DNA of 64,000 bases from Gracilaria gracilis (taxonomy: Eukaryota; Rhodophyta; Florideophyceae; Gracilariales; Gracilariaceae). The notes beneath the pieces are model-generated. The model was not told the origin of the DNA, searched no databases, and saw only the letters and a list, made by a program, of their open reading frames with translations. Positions 41,973 through 51,580 of this stretch are shown here, piece by piece (within the stretch, counting starts at the first letter, position 1; every line of letters starts with the position of its first letter). The position numbers were made by a program, and so were the translations under genes. Location: positions 62,001 to 126,000 of the forward strand of contig JARGSG010000088.1 of the NCBI GenBank assembly GCA_030374805.1, written 5' to 3'.

Positions 41973-43961
41973 TTACTGTTCTTCTCGCGTGGGAGCCGTG
42001 TCGCCTCGCACCTTGGTCACATAGCTCAGCACCTGCTCGGGGATGCCGCCCAGCACGCGCTCGGCCAGCACCGACAGGTCGCCCTTAAAGTCCTGGTACG
42101 GCACAAACTGCACAAACTCGCGCAGCGCGTAATCCGTCCCCCGTCGCAGAGCGCCCTTGGAGCTGTCCAGCGAGTACATGCGCCCAAAGTCCTCCGTGCC
42201 CACCCCGATGATCACGATCGACAGCGGCAACGCACTCAGCTCGATCAGCTCCGCCACCGTGGCGTCGTAGTCACTGATCACACCGTCCGTCAGCATTAGC
42301 AGCACCGTGTACGCCAGGCTGTTGTTGCCGGCACGCACGGCAGCTTCGGTGCGCCTCGAAACAATCACGCCCACCGTGCGCAGCACCTCGGAGAACATCG
42401 TCGGGCCAAACAGCTGGATGCGATTCAGCGTCGCCTTGTACGCCCGAATCAGCCCCTCCACGCCCTGGCAGTACGGCTCGCCCAGCTCGCTCTCCGTCAC
42501 GGGGAAGCAGTGTGACACGTTGTAGTGCGGCGGAAGGTTCGCGCCAAATCCGTACGCCGGGATTCGATAGTCGGACGAGTAACTCGCCAGCATGTTTGCC
42601 ACCGCGCGCATGGCCGCCTCGTATTCGTTGGGCGTGCCGGGTCCGACCGAATACGTGGGGTTGAAGTGACGTGTGCCCGCTTTTCTCGGGTCGCCGTTTG
42701 AGGACGTAAAGTCGATGGCGCAAATCAGCCCAAAGTCGCACCAGCCGCCCCGCAGATAGTCGGTGAACGACGGTTCCACTTTCTCCGAGTATTCCCGCAC
42801 CGTAAGCGTTCCTGTTGATTCCAACTGCAACACCGCGTCTTCCTGCGCGTTTGAGCACATGCGACGCAGCGCTGGAAATGTTGTCACGTGCTGACCCACA
42901 ATGCGTCCAGCTTGCGATGACTGGCTCTGAACCACAGCCAGCTTGAGCAGTCTGCTGTCATCCCCCTCTGTGAGGTCGTACTCTGACAATGTGAACGGCT
43001 CCAGTTCCACGCCGTGCACAAGGTCGGAGTAGTCCTTCACATGAGCGGACTTGTACACCTCTTCCCACTGGATATCTCGCGAGTTGGGGTCCAAGGCGGC
43101 TGAAGCGGACGCTGGCGCGCGCATTACACTGACAAATGGTACAAACGGCGGTGGGGCACTTTCAACCATCGATACTTGTTGTTGAAATTGTTCGCGTTCC
43201 TTTTCTTGTTCCGTCACTTTGTTGACAAGGTGTGCAGGCAGTACGTTGGGCTGCCGATCCTTTCGCAAGCGGTTCTTCAAAAGAGAGAGACCACGACGTT
43301 GCAGATTGGGCGTACTGATCGGGGCGTTCGCCTTTGCGCGTAGTGATTCCAGATAGTGATATTGTTCGGCTCTCTGTTCGTCAGACATGAGATTGGAGAG
43401 CGCCAACTGCAACGTGATCATCTTTTTTGCCGAAATCACCTCCTCAGCGGAGAGAGACACAACACCGACAGGATGTTGCGACTGGGACACATTGATAAGA
43501 GGAACAACGAGAGACGCGCCTCGTGCAGATACAATGCTGCCTAGTGTGCAGTCCGCAACGCCAATAAGCGTCTGGTGCTGAAGGTTCTCTGACTGTGAAC
43601 ATCGCTCGAAAATCACCACCCGCAGCTGCTGATACAGCTCAAAGCGATACTCGATCTGAAAGATGCGCTTGTAACTGGGCGAATGCTGCCTTCCCACCGT
43701 GTCGGACCTTGAAATCTCACTCCAGTCAGACTTTCCCGACGTGCGATGAAACACAACGGCAAACGAATTGGGCGCCAATCCATCGACAGAGCTCAAATCG
43801 CGGCACGAAATGCGCACATCCACCTTGGAGCCGCGCGACGCCAGCGGGAAGTGCGCCAGCGCCGACGACGACGACGGCGGCGGCTTGGACGAAGGCGCGG
43901 TTGACGGCGGCGGCGGCGGCAGCGGGATGGGGGGCGGCGGTCTTCGCGGCGGCGCGTTCAT
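41973..43961 (-). CDS. Copine (C2-C2-vWA calcium-dependent lipid-binding protein)
   Basis: 662 residues from ATG 43961. A Pro-rich head (RRPPPPIPLPPPPP) is followed by two C2-like domains: the first with VDVRISCRDLSSVDGLAPNS, the second ending near LSAEEVISAKKMITLQL. An insert with a basic, Gln-rich linker comes before LRGGWCDFGLICAIDFTSSN (~410), which starts the copine vWA domain. That domain has the MIDAS-like DFTSSN, RHFNPTYSVGPGTPNEYE, YGFGANLPP and LLMLTDGVISD. Copines bind membranes in a Ca-dependent way and link them to partner proteins. The linker between C2B and vWA is longer than in the usual ~540-residue copine. The upstream in-frame extension starts at a non-ATG and was dropped. 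Confidence 0.92.
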   Translation of the reverse strand: MNAPPRRPPPPIPLPPPPPSTAPSSKPPPSSSSALAHFPLASRGSKVDVRISCRDLSSVDGLAPNSFAVVFHRTSGKSDWSEISRSDTVGRQHSPSYKRIFQIEYRFELYQQLRVVIFERCSQSENLQHQTLIGVADCTLGSIVSARGASLVVPLINVSQSQHPVGVVSLSAEEVISAKKMITLQLALSNLMSDEQRAEQYHYLESLRAKANAPISTPNLQRRGLSLLKNRLRKDRQPNVLPAHLVNKVTEQEKEREQFQQQVSMVESAPPPFVPFVSVMRAPASASAALDPNSRDIQWEEVYKSAHVKDYSDLVHGVELEPFTLSEYDLTEGDDSRLLKLAVVQSQSSQAGRIVGQHVTTFPALRRMCSNAQEDAVLQLESTGTLTVREYSEKVEPSFTDYLRGGWCDFGLICAIDFTSSNGDPRKAGTRHFNPTYSVGPGTPNEYEAAMRAVANMLASYSSDYRIPAYGFGANLPPHYNVSHCFPVTESELGEPYCQGVEGLIRAYKATLNRIQLFGPTMFSEVLRTVGVIVSRRTEAAVRAGNNSLAYTVLLMLTDGVISDYDATVAELIELSALPLSIVIIGVGTEDFGRMYSLDSSKGALRRGTDYALREFVQFVPYQDFKGDLSVLAERVLGGIPEQVLSYVTKVRGDTAPTREEQ

Positions 43962-44290
43962 CTCTGACAATTCAAGCGAGGAAAGCGCGAACGATGTGGT
44001 GAGTGTATGGGAGGAGGGCGGCGCGGAATGGTGGACGGGCGCGACGGAGGCGGCGGTTGCAGAAAAGGTTGTGAGGTAGATGGCCCAGTTGGAGCACGGA
44101 CGCGCCGTGCCGTGCTGGCGCCTGCCGCGCTGTACAACGGTACACGCGCCAGCAATGACGCGCTTCGCGGCGCTTGTTGGCGCGTGCTCCCCTCCCGAGT
44201 GGATTATGGCGCAGACGCGCAGAAGCATAACACCGTCGTTCTCCGCCGTTTTACAACAAGTCAAAAAGTCTACAAACCTGTCGAGCGCTT
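43962..44290. other. Short gap upstream of the copine gene
   Basis: This is the promoter side of the copine gene and the 3' flank of the gene at 44291. It is G+C-rich and marks the right edge of the G+C-rich island. Nothing specific is seen. Confidence 0.4.
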
Positions 44291-45565
44291 CTAGTCTTCC
44301 TCCCCATCCTCTACGTACTCCTCTTCCGCCAGTTCCACCTCGACGCCGTCCAGCTCTCCAAGCGGATTGGCCGTTTGTCTGGTGGCGCGTGCTCTTTCAA
44401 AGTCGGCCTTCAGTTGCTTCTCTGCTTCTTCGTCCGCGCGGTTCTCCTCCTGGATGAATTCCTCGAACCGCGCCGCGATTTGATAGTGCGCCACGTCCAT
44501 GTCCTTGTCCCAAGTCCCGTACGCAAAGAACTTAAAGTCGCATCGAAGCAGTACCGTGCCCTTCCATTCCAGCAGATCTGCGTGTCTCATCCATCTCGTA
44601 TAGATGGCCAGAAAGTCCTGATACCCCACAAATTGAACCACGTGTCGAATCACGCGAAGCTTTGCATTCTGCAGTTCTGCCTCAGAAAACCGCTCTCTCA
44701 CGATGGGCAGCAGCTCATTTTGAATCACCTTGCAGAACGCTTCCACTTCCTCCGTAAACAACTCGCATTGCTTCCGCACACTTCCAAACCGCTCCCCCGC
44801 CGGTAGCGACGGTGTGAACGAGCTTCGAAGTATTTGAATACCAGACAACTGATGTTGAATACTGCCTCTTGTCTTCATTCTCGCACTGTGGCGAAGTGCA
44901 CCTCGAAGTAGTCCACCGCTTGATTCAACCCATCTCAGAATCACATGTTCATCCACCAACATGTATCTCTCCACGTACAGCACAAACAGCGGAATCCACT
45001 GAAAAAAGCGTTCCACAGCACGGTGCGTTAGCTTTTGACGGTAGTCATGCATCACATACACCATCGAATGCAAGTCAAGAGTTTCTGCACGAAGCGAATT
45101 CAATCCGTGCACAACAAGCTGCGATGCAGCATCAGTACACGGCTGAACGGCCAGCCCCGGATACTTTGCCAAAATAGCCTGTTTGGCGGAGATACAACCT
45201 TTTCCAGTTGCCGCCCTAGAACCGAACACGGGTTCAGGCTTAGAACCAACAATTTTCTCACACAGACTCTTAGTACGTGACATGCTTCGTTCGAATGGCG
45301 GTTTAGATTGCCTTCTCGCCGAAGGCGTTGCTGACGATTGTGTGCGCGAACTTCGAGAAAATCTTGGCCGTGAACTGCTTCTGTCTGCATTCTCTACAGC
45401 ATCTGACGTTACTTTTCGAGACGAAAGTGTGCGAAAGAACGCTGAACGACGGGTACTTTTCCTTGTTGATGGAGAATTACGGTCGCCATGGAGCGACATG
45501 AAACTTGTTGATGGCCTGTCTATGGAAGCGGTCTGACCTTCCGAGAAACTTTGAGTCTCGGTCAT
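44291..45565 (-). CDS. Unrecognised 424-residue protein, helical core
   Basis: From ATG 45565. The first ~110 residues are Ser/Arg/Thr-rich and basic (RSSSRPRFSRSSRTQSS), possibly disordered or an organelle leader. A helical core follows, and the tail is strongly acidic (VELAEEEYVEDGEED). Two core helices (LHSMVYVMHDYRQKL; YMLVDEHVILRWVES) and the stretch ELLPIVRERFSEAELQN recall hemerythrin/HHE four-helix proteins, though the full metal-ligand set is not evident. I regard this as a weak hint, not an assignment. Confidence 0.6.
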   Translation of the reverse strand: MTETQSFSEGQTASIDRPSTSFMSLHGDRNSPSTRKSTRRSAFFRTLSSRKVTSDAVENADRSSSRPRFSRSSRTQSSATPSARRQSKPPFERSMSRTKSLCEKIVGSKPEPVFGSRAATGKGCISAKQAILAKYPGLAVQPCTDAASQLVVHGLNSLRAETLDLHSMVYVMHDYRQKLTHRAVERFFQWIPLFVLYVERYMLVDEHVILRWVESSGGLLRGALRHSARMKTRGSIQHQLSGIQILRSSFTPSLPAGERFGSVRKQCELFTEEVEAFCKVIQNELLPIVRERFSEAELQNAKLRVIRHVVQFVGYQDFLAIYTRWMRHADLLEWKGTVLLRCDFKFFAYGTWDKDMDVAHYQIAARFEEFIQEENRADEEAEKQLKADFERARATRQTANPLGELDGVEVELAEEEYVEDGEED

Positions 45566-46120
45566 TCTGTAATTTTGTATAGAACTAGTCTCTTCAGGAA
45601 CAGAAGGCTTGACCAAAATGAACCGAGGTATAGGAGAAAGCAGAGCGGGCGAAGCGAAAACAAACGTGAGAAAAACCTGACGCTCAGGGAGAAAACAAAA
45701 TCGTGCGGGGTGGGTTATGAATTGCCGACGTTTCAACGAACGCGATGTGGAGCAAGTTCCAGTGAAAGCAGTTCTGAGCACGGCAAAAGAGAAGGCTCAT
45801 TTGAAACTGCTGGGAAAGTTTTTGGCACGTATGTACGCACGGACTGAATATTTCTTGGCGTCCGCTTAACGGTTCACTCAAGGTTGTGGCCATAAGGTTC
45901 CATCTGCGGTTCACGTCCGAAAAAGGAATCGCGTAGCCTAATGGTGCACAGATTTGAATTGCCAAAGATCTGCACACGCGTAGATAGCCTACCAGTCTTA
46001 TGCCAGTAGCCAATACTACAATTGACCTACTGAGGCATGGCCAATTCGGTGCATAAACACACGTCATTGTGTTTCCTTCGTCCTGTGTGTATCCCCTGGC
46101 ATTAGTCGCGTGTGACTAAG
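45566..46120. other. Intergenic, nothing recognised
   Basis: Upstream of the gene at 44291 and downstream of the one at 46121. Only short frames are seen. Confidence 0.5.
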
Positions 46121-46894
46121 CTACTTGACTTCATCCTTAGCGGTAGATCTGACCATGTTCTTCGAAAGCTGCCGAGCCTTTTCAACACGGTTGGGCCCAT
46201 TAGTTGATTCAGACGCTTTCCGGATTAATTCACTTGTGAGAAACTGCAGACGGTCAAGTTCGTCCTCAAGAGGCTTCAGCCTGTCCTGCAATACCTTGTG
46301 AAGGAAAACATGAAGCTCTTCTTCTTTCACTGTGTGGGAACGTCCTTCGGAGGAAATAGCTTCAGCTGGAGTTTGTAAACCGGATTGTTTGCCAGATATG
46401 GGGTCTTTACCTTCAGAACGATTCAGCCTGTTCTCCAATATCTTGCGAAGGAAGACATACCGTTCTTCTTCTTTCACTGGGTGAGAAGGCTCTTTGGGAG
46501 AAATACCTTCAACTGGAGTTTGTAGAACGGATTGGTTCCCAGATATGGGATCTGTACCTTCAAAACGAGTCTCATAGAGCTGGACATGTGGCTTATCAAG
46601 CAACGCCACGAGCTGAAAGAACACAAGCATGGCAGCTGGTGGGATGAGGGCGGTGAGAAAATTACGAAGATGCCAGTCCCATCGTAATTTGTAGCGAGCT
46701 TGACGCATTTTTCCCTGCGGAGGTCTGAACAAATCGCGGAACTGCTCGGCGTTCACTCCTGGATTTGAGGCTACTTGCTTGACATTGCGTGATATTTGCA
46801 GGTGAGGGCAGAGTTTTCCTTCGGACGAGGAATCACGCAGTTGGCGATATAATAACCGCCGAAGCGGATAGCCGGATCGTATTAGTGCCAACAT
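46121..46894 (-). CDS. Single-pass membrane protein with a 49-residue internal duplication
   Basis: 257 residues from ATG 46894. The N-terminus is basic and amphipathic (MLALIRSGYPLRRLLYRQLR), like a mitochondrial or plastid presequence. One membrane segment (FLTALIPPAAMLVFFQLVALL) lies at ~80-100. Two copies of a ~49-residue unit follow: GTDPISGNQSVLQTPVEGI.. and GKDPISGKQSGLQTPAEAI.., each ending in a charged helix (YVFLRKILENRL / HVFLHKVLQDRL). The DNA copies are 147 bp apart and clearly alike, so the duplication is fairly recent. The C-terminus is a coiled-coil-like helix. Family not recognised. Confidence 0.65.
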   Translation of the reverse strand: MLALIRSGYPLRRLLYRQLRDSSSEGKLCPHLQISRNVKQVASNPGVNAEQFRDLFRPPQGKMRQARYKLRWDWHLRNFLTALIPPAAMLVFFQLVALLDKPHVQLYETRFEGTDPISGNQSVLQTPVEGISPKEPSHPVKEEERYVFLRKILENRLNRSEGKDPISGKQSGLQTPAEAISSEGRSHTVKEEELHVFLHKVLQDRLKPLEDELDRLQFLTSELIRKASESTNGPNRVEKARQLSKNMVRSTAKDEVK

Positions 46895-47332
46895 GGGCTG
46901 CTTTTGTTGGGGGACTATACAGCTGCTGCTTCAACGCAGAGCTCAACTGATCCGGTAGAGCTTAAACGGGAGTGGGTGTGCGGAAAGGCGATTGAATCGG
47001 AGGTTAGAATTGTCCGAGAAAACCACAATGTACGAGAGATATCTATCAACTGGAAAGCTGAACTTCCATCTACTGTACAGTAGGCAGTGTAGGCAACCAA
47101 ATTTCGTCAGTAGTAGCAACAACTTGACGGAAATATGTATGTAAACGTGGAATTTTGCGTATCGCTGTTCACGTTGAGCAAGAAGCCCTTCTTGCACTTG
47201 GTGCAGAGCAAAGAGACGAAGAGAAGCGCAAGCAAGTTGTTTATTGAAGTGGATGTGTTCGAAAAGGGGCTTATCCGAGTAAAGTTACACTTGACGAAAA
47301 ACAAAACCGAAAAACAAAACCGTATCAACTGC
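46895..47332. other. Intergenic, nothing recognised
   Basis: Upstream of the gene at 46121 and downstream of the one at 47333; no supported feature. Confidence 0.5.
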
Positions 47333-47737
47333 TCAAGAGTTGTCTTCAGCCTTGAGAAGCGGTGTAGTTTCGGCAGAGTTCAAGGCTTTGCTCGCCTGAC
47401 CAGTGACGCCTGCTAGCATATCCTTTGCGGTGTCAACCTTGTCCTGCAGATTATCGACAACACCACCGACAAGGCCAGTGATTGCAGCGCCATTAGCGCC
47501 GCCAGCACGCGCTTCTGTTGCCTCATGCACAGTTTGTGGTAACGATTCGATGGCAGCGCTGGCGCCGCCGAAGAAGGACTTGATCTTGTCTATAATGGCC
47601 TTGAGCAATCCACTCTCGACAACACTATTCCATATCGATTTGAGTACGTCGAAAAGCTGCTTCAACGCGCTTTGAATGGCTGGCAGTTCCGCCTGAGCAG
47701 TTTGGATAACCGGCTGAGCGCGTTCAAGCACGGACAT
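47333..47737 (-). CDS. Small amphipathic-helix protein, 134 residues
   Basis: From ATG 47737 (MSVLERAQPVIQTAQAEL). It is almost entirely predicted amphipathic helix with few aromatic residues and a Gly/Ala-rich hinge (ARAGGANGAAITGLVGGVV). The hydrophobic face in LKAIIDKIKSFFGGASAAI suggests binding to a membrane or lipid droplet. No Cys, no signal peptide. The family is not recognised; the balanced composition and ATG context favour a real gene. Confidence 0.6.
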   Translation of the reverse strand: MSVLERAQPVIQTAQAELPAIQSALKQLFDVLKSIWNSVVESGLLKAIIDKIKSFFGGASAAIESLPQTVHEATEARAGGANGAAITGLVGGVVDNLQDKVDTAKDMLAGVTGQASKALNSAETTPLLKAEDNS

Positions 47738-48206
47738 GGTGTGATGCGAGGTTGTGGTCAATGAATATGAGCCACTGCTTTCTTTCCAAACGCAGGGCGG
47801 CAAACGACTCGTTCAAGCCAAGGCGTTGTGGAAGTTGAGTGTAGGTGTACAGAGCATGTTACTCTTATAGATGGGGGGCGGCTCGGGAAGCAAAATGGAG
47901 CAAAAAGATTCACTGCCCCGACGCAAAACTCTCCACTGCTGGGACCGCTAAGCATTAACGCAAGTCTTGTGTTGCTTTATCATACCCTGTGGTAACATGC
48001 AACGATGACGCCGTGTTGCATCTCGCCCTATTTTCTGTAAGCTAAACCCATGGACAGCGCCCGTAAAGGGCCTGAACTTCAGGCCCGGCCTGCACATGTC
48101 CAATCTGGATGGCTTTTCTTGCCGAACTCTATGTTTGTGAGGCAGCCGTTAAGACTGCACCACGCATTTCGCATTGGGAACTCCCCAATTGTCCGTGCAA
48201 GGCACG
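47738..48206. other. Intergenic, nothing recognised
   Basis: Gap between two minus-strand genes; no supported feature. Confidence 0.5.
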
Positions 48207-48980
48207 TTAGCTTCGGCCCTGCGTATTAGTATCACGCTCCAAAAAGGGGCATCCACTCCCCATCAGACTCTGTCCGTTGCTGAGACGAGAAGGAGCAATC
48301 TCACCATGTAGCGCTTTCAGGAACTCCTCGGGCTTGTAGTATATCTCAATGCTTTTTATCTTCCCATCTTCGTTGAGGTCCACCACACCGAAGCCAAACA
48401 TTTCGTACTTTTCGCCGTCACCTTTCCGCCCCTTGTACTCACCTTCCTTGTGAAACGTAGCCCAGTGGCGCCAAGAAAAGGACACGCGCGGCGGAGCAGA
48501 GAACACCTTGAGCACTTCCCACGGAAATCCACCGAGAAAAGCGCCACGGAACAGCTCGTGTGAGCTGTGAAACGTCTCAAGCTCGTTGTCATAGAGTTGT
48601 TTGTCAACGCCGGCAAGGAGCCAGTTGTAGTTTCCAGCTCGAGCGCCTTCTTCCCCGACAAAGCTCTTCGCTCCATTGGCGCAAACGCGATACGAATCAT
48701 GATCCACAGCAGTCCAATGTTCAAAGTCTAAATGAGTAGCCTCCATCTCCCATTTCTTTACTGCATTCTCGACAACGCTCTCCAGCGAGTGTGGTTCATG
48801 ATTCATAATCTTGCCTCGAAAGTACAGGAGATCAGCAACATCATAATTAGGGGTACCAGTTCTCCATGGACGCTTGGGGTCGATTGTGGAGCGTAGTGGT
48901 CTAATAAAGCCGTGCTTCTGTTGTAACAGTTGTATCTCCTTTCGCACTTCCTCTGCGGTTAAGTGATGCTCGGGCTTCAT
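48207..48980 (-). CDS. SnoaL-like/NTF2-fold protein
   Basis: 257 residues from ATG 48980 (MKPEHHLTAEEVRKE). The body has the alpha+beta pattern of SnoaL-like NTF2-fold proteins: a helix pair (LESVVENAVKKWEMEATH), then strands with LFRGAFLGGFPWEVLKVF, VSFSWRHWATFHKEGEYKG and FGVVDLNEDGKIKSIEIYY. The last of these is the typical 'D-G-K-I-...-Y' end of such folds. Relatives occur in algae, plants and bacteria with mostly unknown substrates. No transit or signal peptide is evident. Several Trp and His line the predicted pocket. Confidence 0.6.
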   Translation of the reverse strand: MKPEHHLTAEEVRKEIQLLQQKHGFIRPLRSTIDPKRPWRTGTPNYDVADLLYFRGKIMNHEPHSLESVVENAVKKWEMEATHLDFEHWTAVDHDSYRVCANGAKSFVGEEGARAGNYNWLLAGVDKQLYDNELETFHSSHELFRGAFLGGFPWEVLKVFSAPPRVSFSWRHWATFHKEGEYKGRKGDGEKYEMFGFGVVDLNEDGKIKSIEIYYKPEEFLKALHGEIAPSRLSNGQSLMGSGCPFLERDTNTQGRS

Positions 48981-49299
48981 AGTTCTATCCGCGTACCTTG
49001 TGTTTGCATTCAAATAGGGAACCTGCGGATTTGGTACAACCGAGAAAGTAAAGTGTACTGCTCTGTGCTCCCAGTTAAGACAGTCTTAAACGCTCTCACA
49101 AGCTGCCTCGTTCATAAGCAGCCCACAACACCCCAGGCTAGATTACAACCTCAACGTGGTTCACATTTATAAATCATGAGCTGATCTCGCTGATCGGCTC
49201 CATAGGAGCTTATAAAGTTTGCTTATGTATCATATATATGCAGCCACATTCTTACTTTAGCCTTCAAATTCGTGTAAGTTACGTAACTTGACGCTCAGG

Positions 49300-49408
49300 A
49301 AGTTGTCCCGGGAACTGCTGGGTTATTCCTGCGTTGCTGTCCCCTATTCGGGACTATTCCTGCGTAGCTGCCCCCTTGGGGACAACCCAGAGGTTCCCGG
49401 GACAACTT
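49300..49408. repeat. 109-bp imperfect inverted repeat (hairpin)
   Basis: The arms AAGTTGTCCCGGGAAC and GTTCCCGGGACAACTT are perfect reverse complements; pairing continues inward through CTGGGTT/AACCCAG. The centre holds two direct copies of ATTCCTGCGT(T/A)GCTG. It could be a small MITE or a structured transcript. Confidence 0.85.
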
Positions 49409-49869
49409 GAATTTCACAGTTTGAAATTGAAAGATCCAAGGTGCAGCTCACGAATACAGTGTACGATCATCGTGATAATGGTGATGGCTACACGTACATG
49501 CCACATACTGCAGACCTCGAGGTGAGCCTTCAACGCTGTCAACACTCGTTTTATCCTGATTATTAATCTCGCCTGCTTTAAGATACGTTGCATGAAGAAC
49601 GTACTACGAGGGGACCACTTTGTACTATTCTTGGTGGGCAATTATTATATATAAGAGCAGTCCCACAGGGACTAATACGCTGATGTAAAGGCTTTGGTAA
49701 GACTAAAGAGCAATAGCAAGAGTATTGCGCAGCGTTTTCTCTGCTAAATCACAGACGAGTGTGAAGTACGGAAGGCAGAAGTTGTTTTAGCCCAGTTCTT
49801 AACGGGTCTTCGCCCTGTTTCTACGTACATCGACAAAATCCAACCCTGTGTATCTAGTCTAGATATGTG

Positions 49870-50365
49870 TGGTACAGAGAGCTCCCTCTCCTGAAGAGGG
49901 CGAAAATTTTGATGACCATTGCCATGTACATTGTGATGGGGTCTATCGTTTGGTATCGTTTGCTGATCCAACCTTTGGCTGTCCTCTCGATAACTTGGTA
50001 CGAACGGACGCTACTGCTACATGACCACCGTCTCTGTGCGACCCCTCGTAGTCTACCTACCATCAGTTCCGCTTTCACCGCGAAACTTTTCAAGGGGAGG
50101 CTTCAATCGTAGGAGCGAGATCACCATGATCTCGGACAGAACCACTGAAATAGACTACTGAGAAGGTTTACTTCAACCTAGAAAATTGAAGGTTGATGTC
50201 CGCATTAAAGAAAGAAGAGAGTATTGAGAGCCTCTGAACTCTAGCATTCTTCTTCTCTATTATGGTCGGTCGCCTCTGATTCCGATACCACTGGAGACCT
50301 ATCTAGAGATTAGTTCTCTCTCCTAAAGAAGGCCAAAAACCGTGACGGCCATTGCTTAATCATAT
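49870..50365. repeat. Pair of diverged direct repeats
   Basis: The segment CTCTCCTGAAGAGGGCGAAA...GACCATTGC at 49882-49922 reappears as CTCTCCTAAAGAAGGCCAAA...GGCCATTGC at 50310-50356, about 430 bp downstream, each preceded by a CTATCTAG/TATCTAGT word. Confidence 0.6.
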
Positions 50366-50449
50366 CTATCAGAGACTTGTCTTTTCGTTCGCTAGCATTA
50401 GTGATCTCAATGGCGTGAACGGCCTTTCCGCAAGTTACGAATATTATTT

Positions 50450-50690
50450 ACTTCTTCTTCTTTATTATGAGCGCGTACGCTGGTTCCTCGTAACGCGTGG
50501 GGTTTGCTAAGTACCCCCAACGACCTATGATGCTTCCTAACGAAAACCCAGCCACTGGCTGCGAATCTGCAACCGCGTTACTCTCACTTATCGACTGCAT
50601 TGTTTTCCAGAGGAACCATTAAACATCTAAGGTGTTCTCAACTCGAGTATTATTTACACCCGTGACAGACAAATAGGAGAGCAATTTGAG
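50450..50690 (-). repeat. Diverged dispersed repeat, copy B
   Basis: Reverse-complement relative of 27441-27660; see that entry for the shared words. Confidence 0.6.
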
Positions 50691-51580
50691 CGAGGCCCGG
50701 CTGTGCGTATCCCTACTGAACAATAAAAATGGCTCATACGAAGTTGTGAACGGACGAGCATAATTTGTTCAACAGGTTCTGGTGAACTGTTGATATAAAA
50801 GCAGGGGCACGTACATCTCGCCTTCGTGGTGTACTTGTCTCCGATTCACTCTCGCGTGGTCGGAGCGAAATGAGAAACCAGACTAGTAACGAATCTCTAA
50901 CAGAGACCAAGAACTCTTGGTCTTACTGAAGAGAGAAAATGCTACATAATTGTAAGTTGTACTACAGTTCAGTGATGGAAAAGAAGTTGATACAAAAGTA
51001 ACATGAATATCATCGCCAACACGTTAGACTGCTAAGACCTGACAAAACCAGAGGTCAGGCCTGCCCGAATCTACCACGTGCATAGAGTGTCCTGGAAATG
51101 AGCTCGATAACCAGCGGTACCAGCGGTCTTGATGCCAACCAGTAGGAAGAGAGATGCCGTTAATATGTCACAAGCAGATCAATTTGTGTGTGAGCCAACT
51201 GCATATACCCAGCGAATACTTGAGAAAATGGACCAACTTAGAACAGGTACTGTTGGAAGCGGTCGAAGGGACGGCTGTTCTTCGGTCCATGAACATAGGG
51301 AGGAGCATTGACATCACGAGGATGGAGCCAAGGTTCTCTCCCTTCAAATACAAGACCCGAACGAAGTTGATAGGGCTTCCAGACATATTCCAGAGTGAGT
51401 TCAACGGCGGTGCCGTTAAAAAATGCCGAGGCGACCAAATCCAAATTTGAGCTCTCGCCGATCTGTCAGGCGTGAGATTGTCATAGACGACCATCGATTA
51501 GCTTCGACGCTCCAGGGGTCAGCCGCCTGCCATCCCCGCACCGGCAATTTGGGCGAGCTGCTGCTATCCGCCCCGTTGAA

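Larger units (their letters stand above)
48981..51580. other. 2.6-kb repeat-rich gap
   Basis: No gene is supported. It holds a 109-bp hairpin-forming inverted repeat (49300-49408), a direct duplication around 49870 and 50300, a diverged dispersed repeat (50450-50690), a palindromic TCAACCT...AGGTTGA word near 50172-50196, and at 50791-50799 a TATA-like GATATAAAAG. This looks like layers of decayed transposons. Confidence 0.6.
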
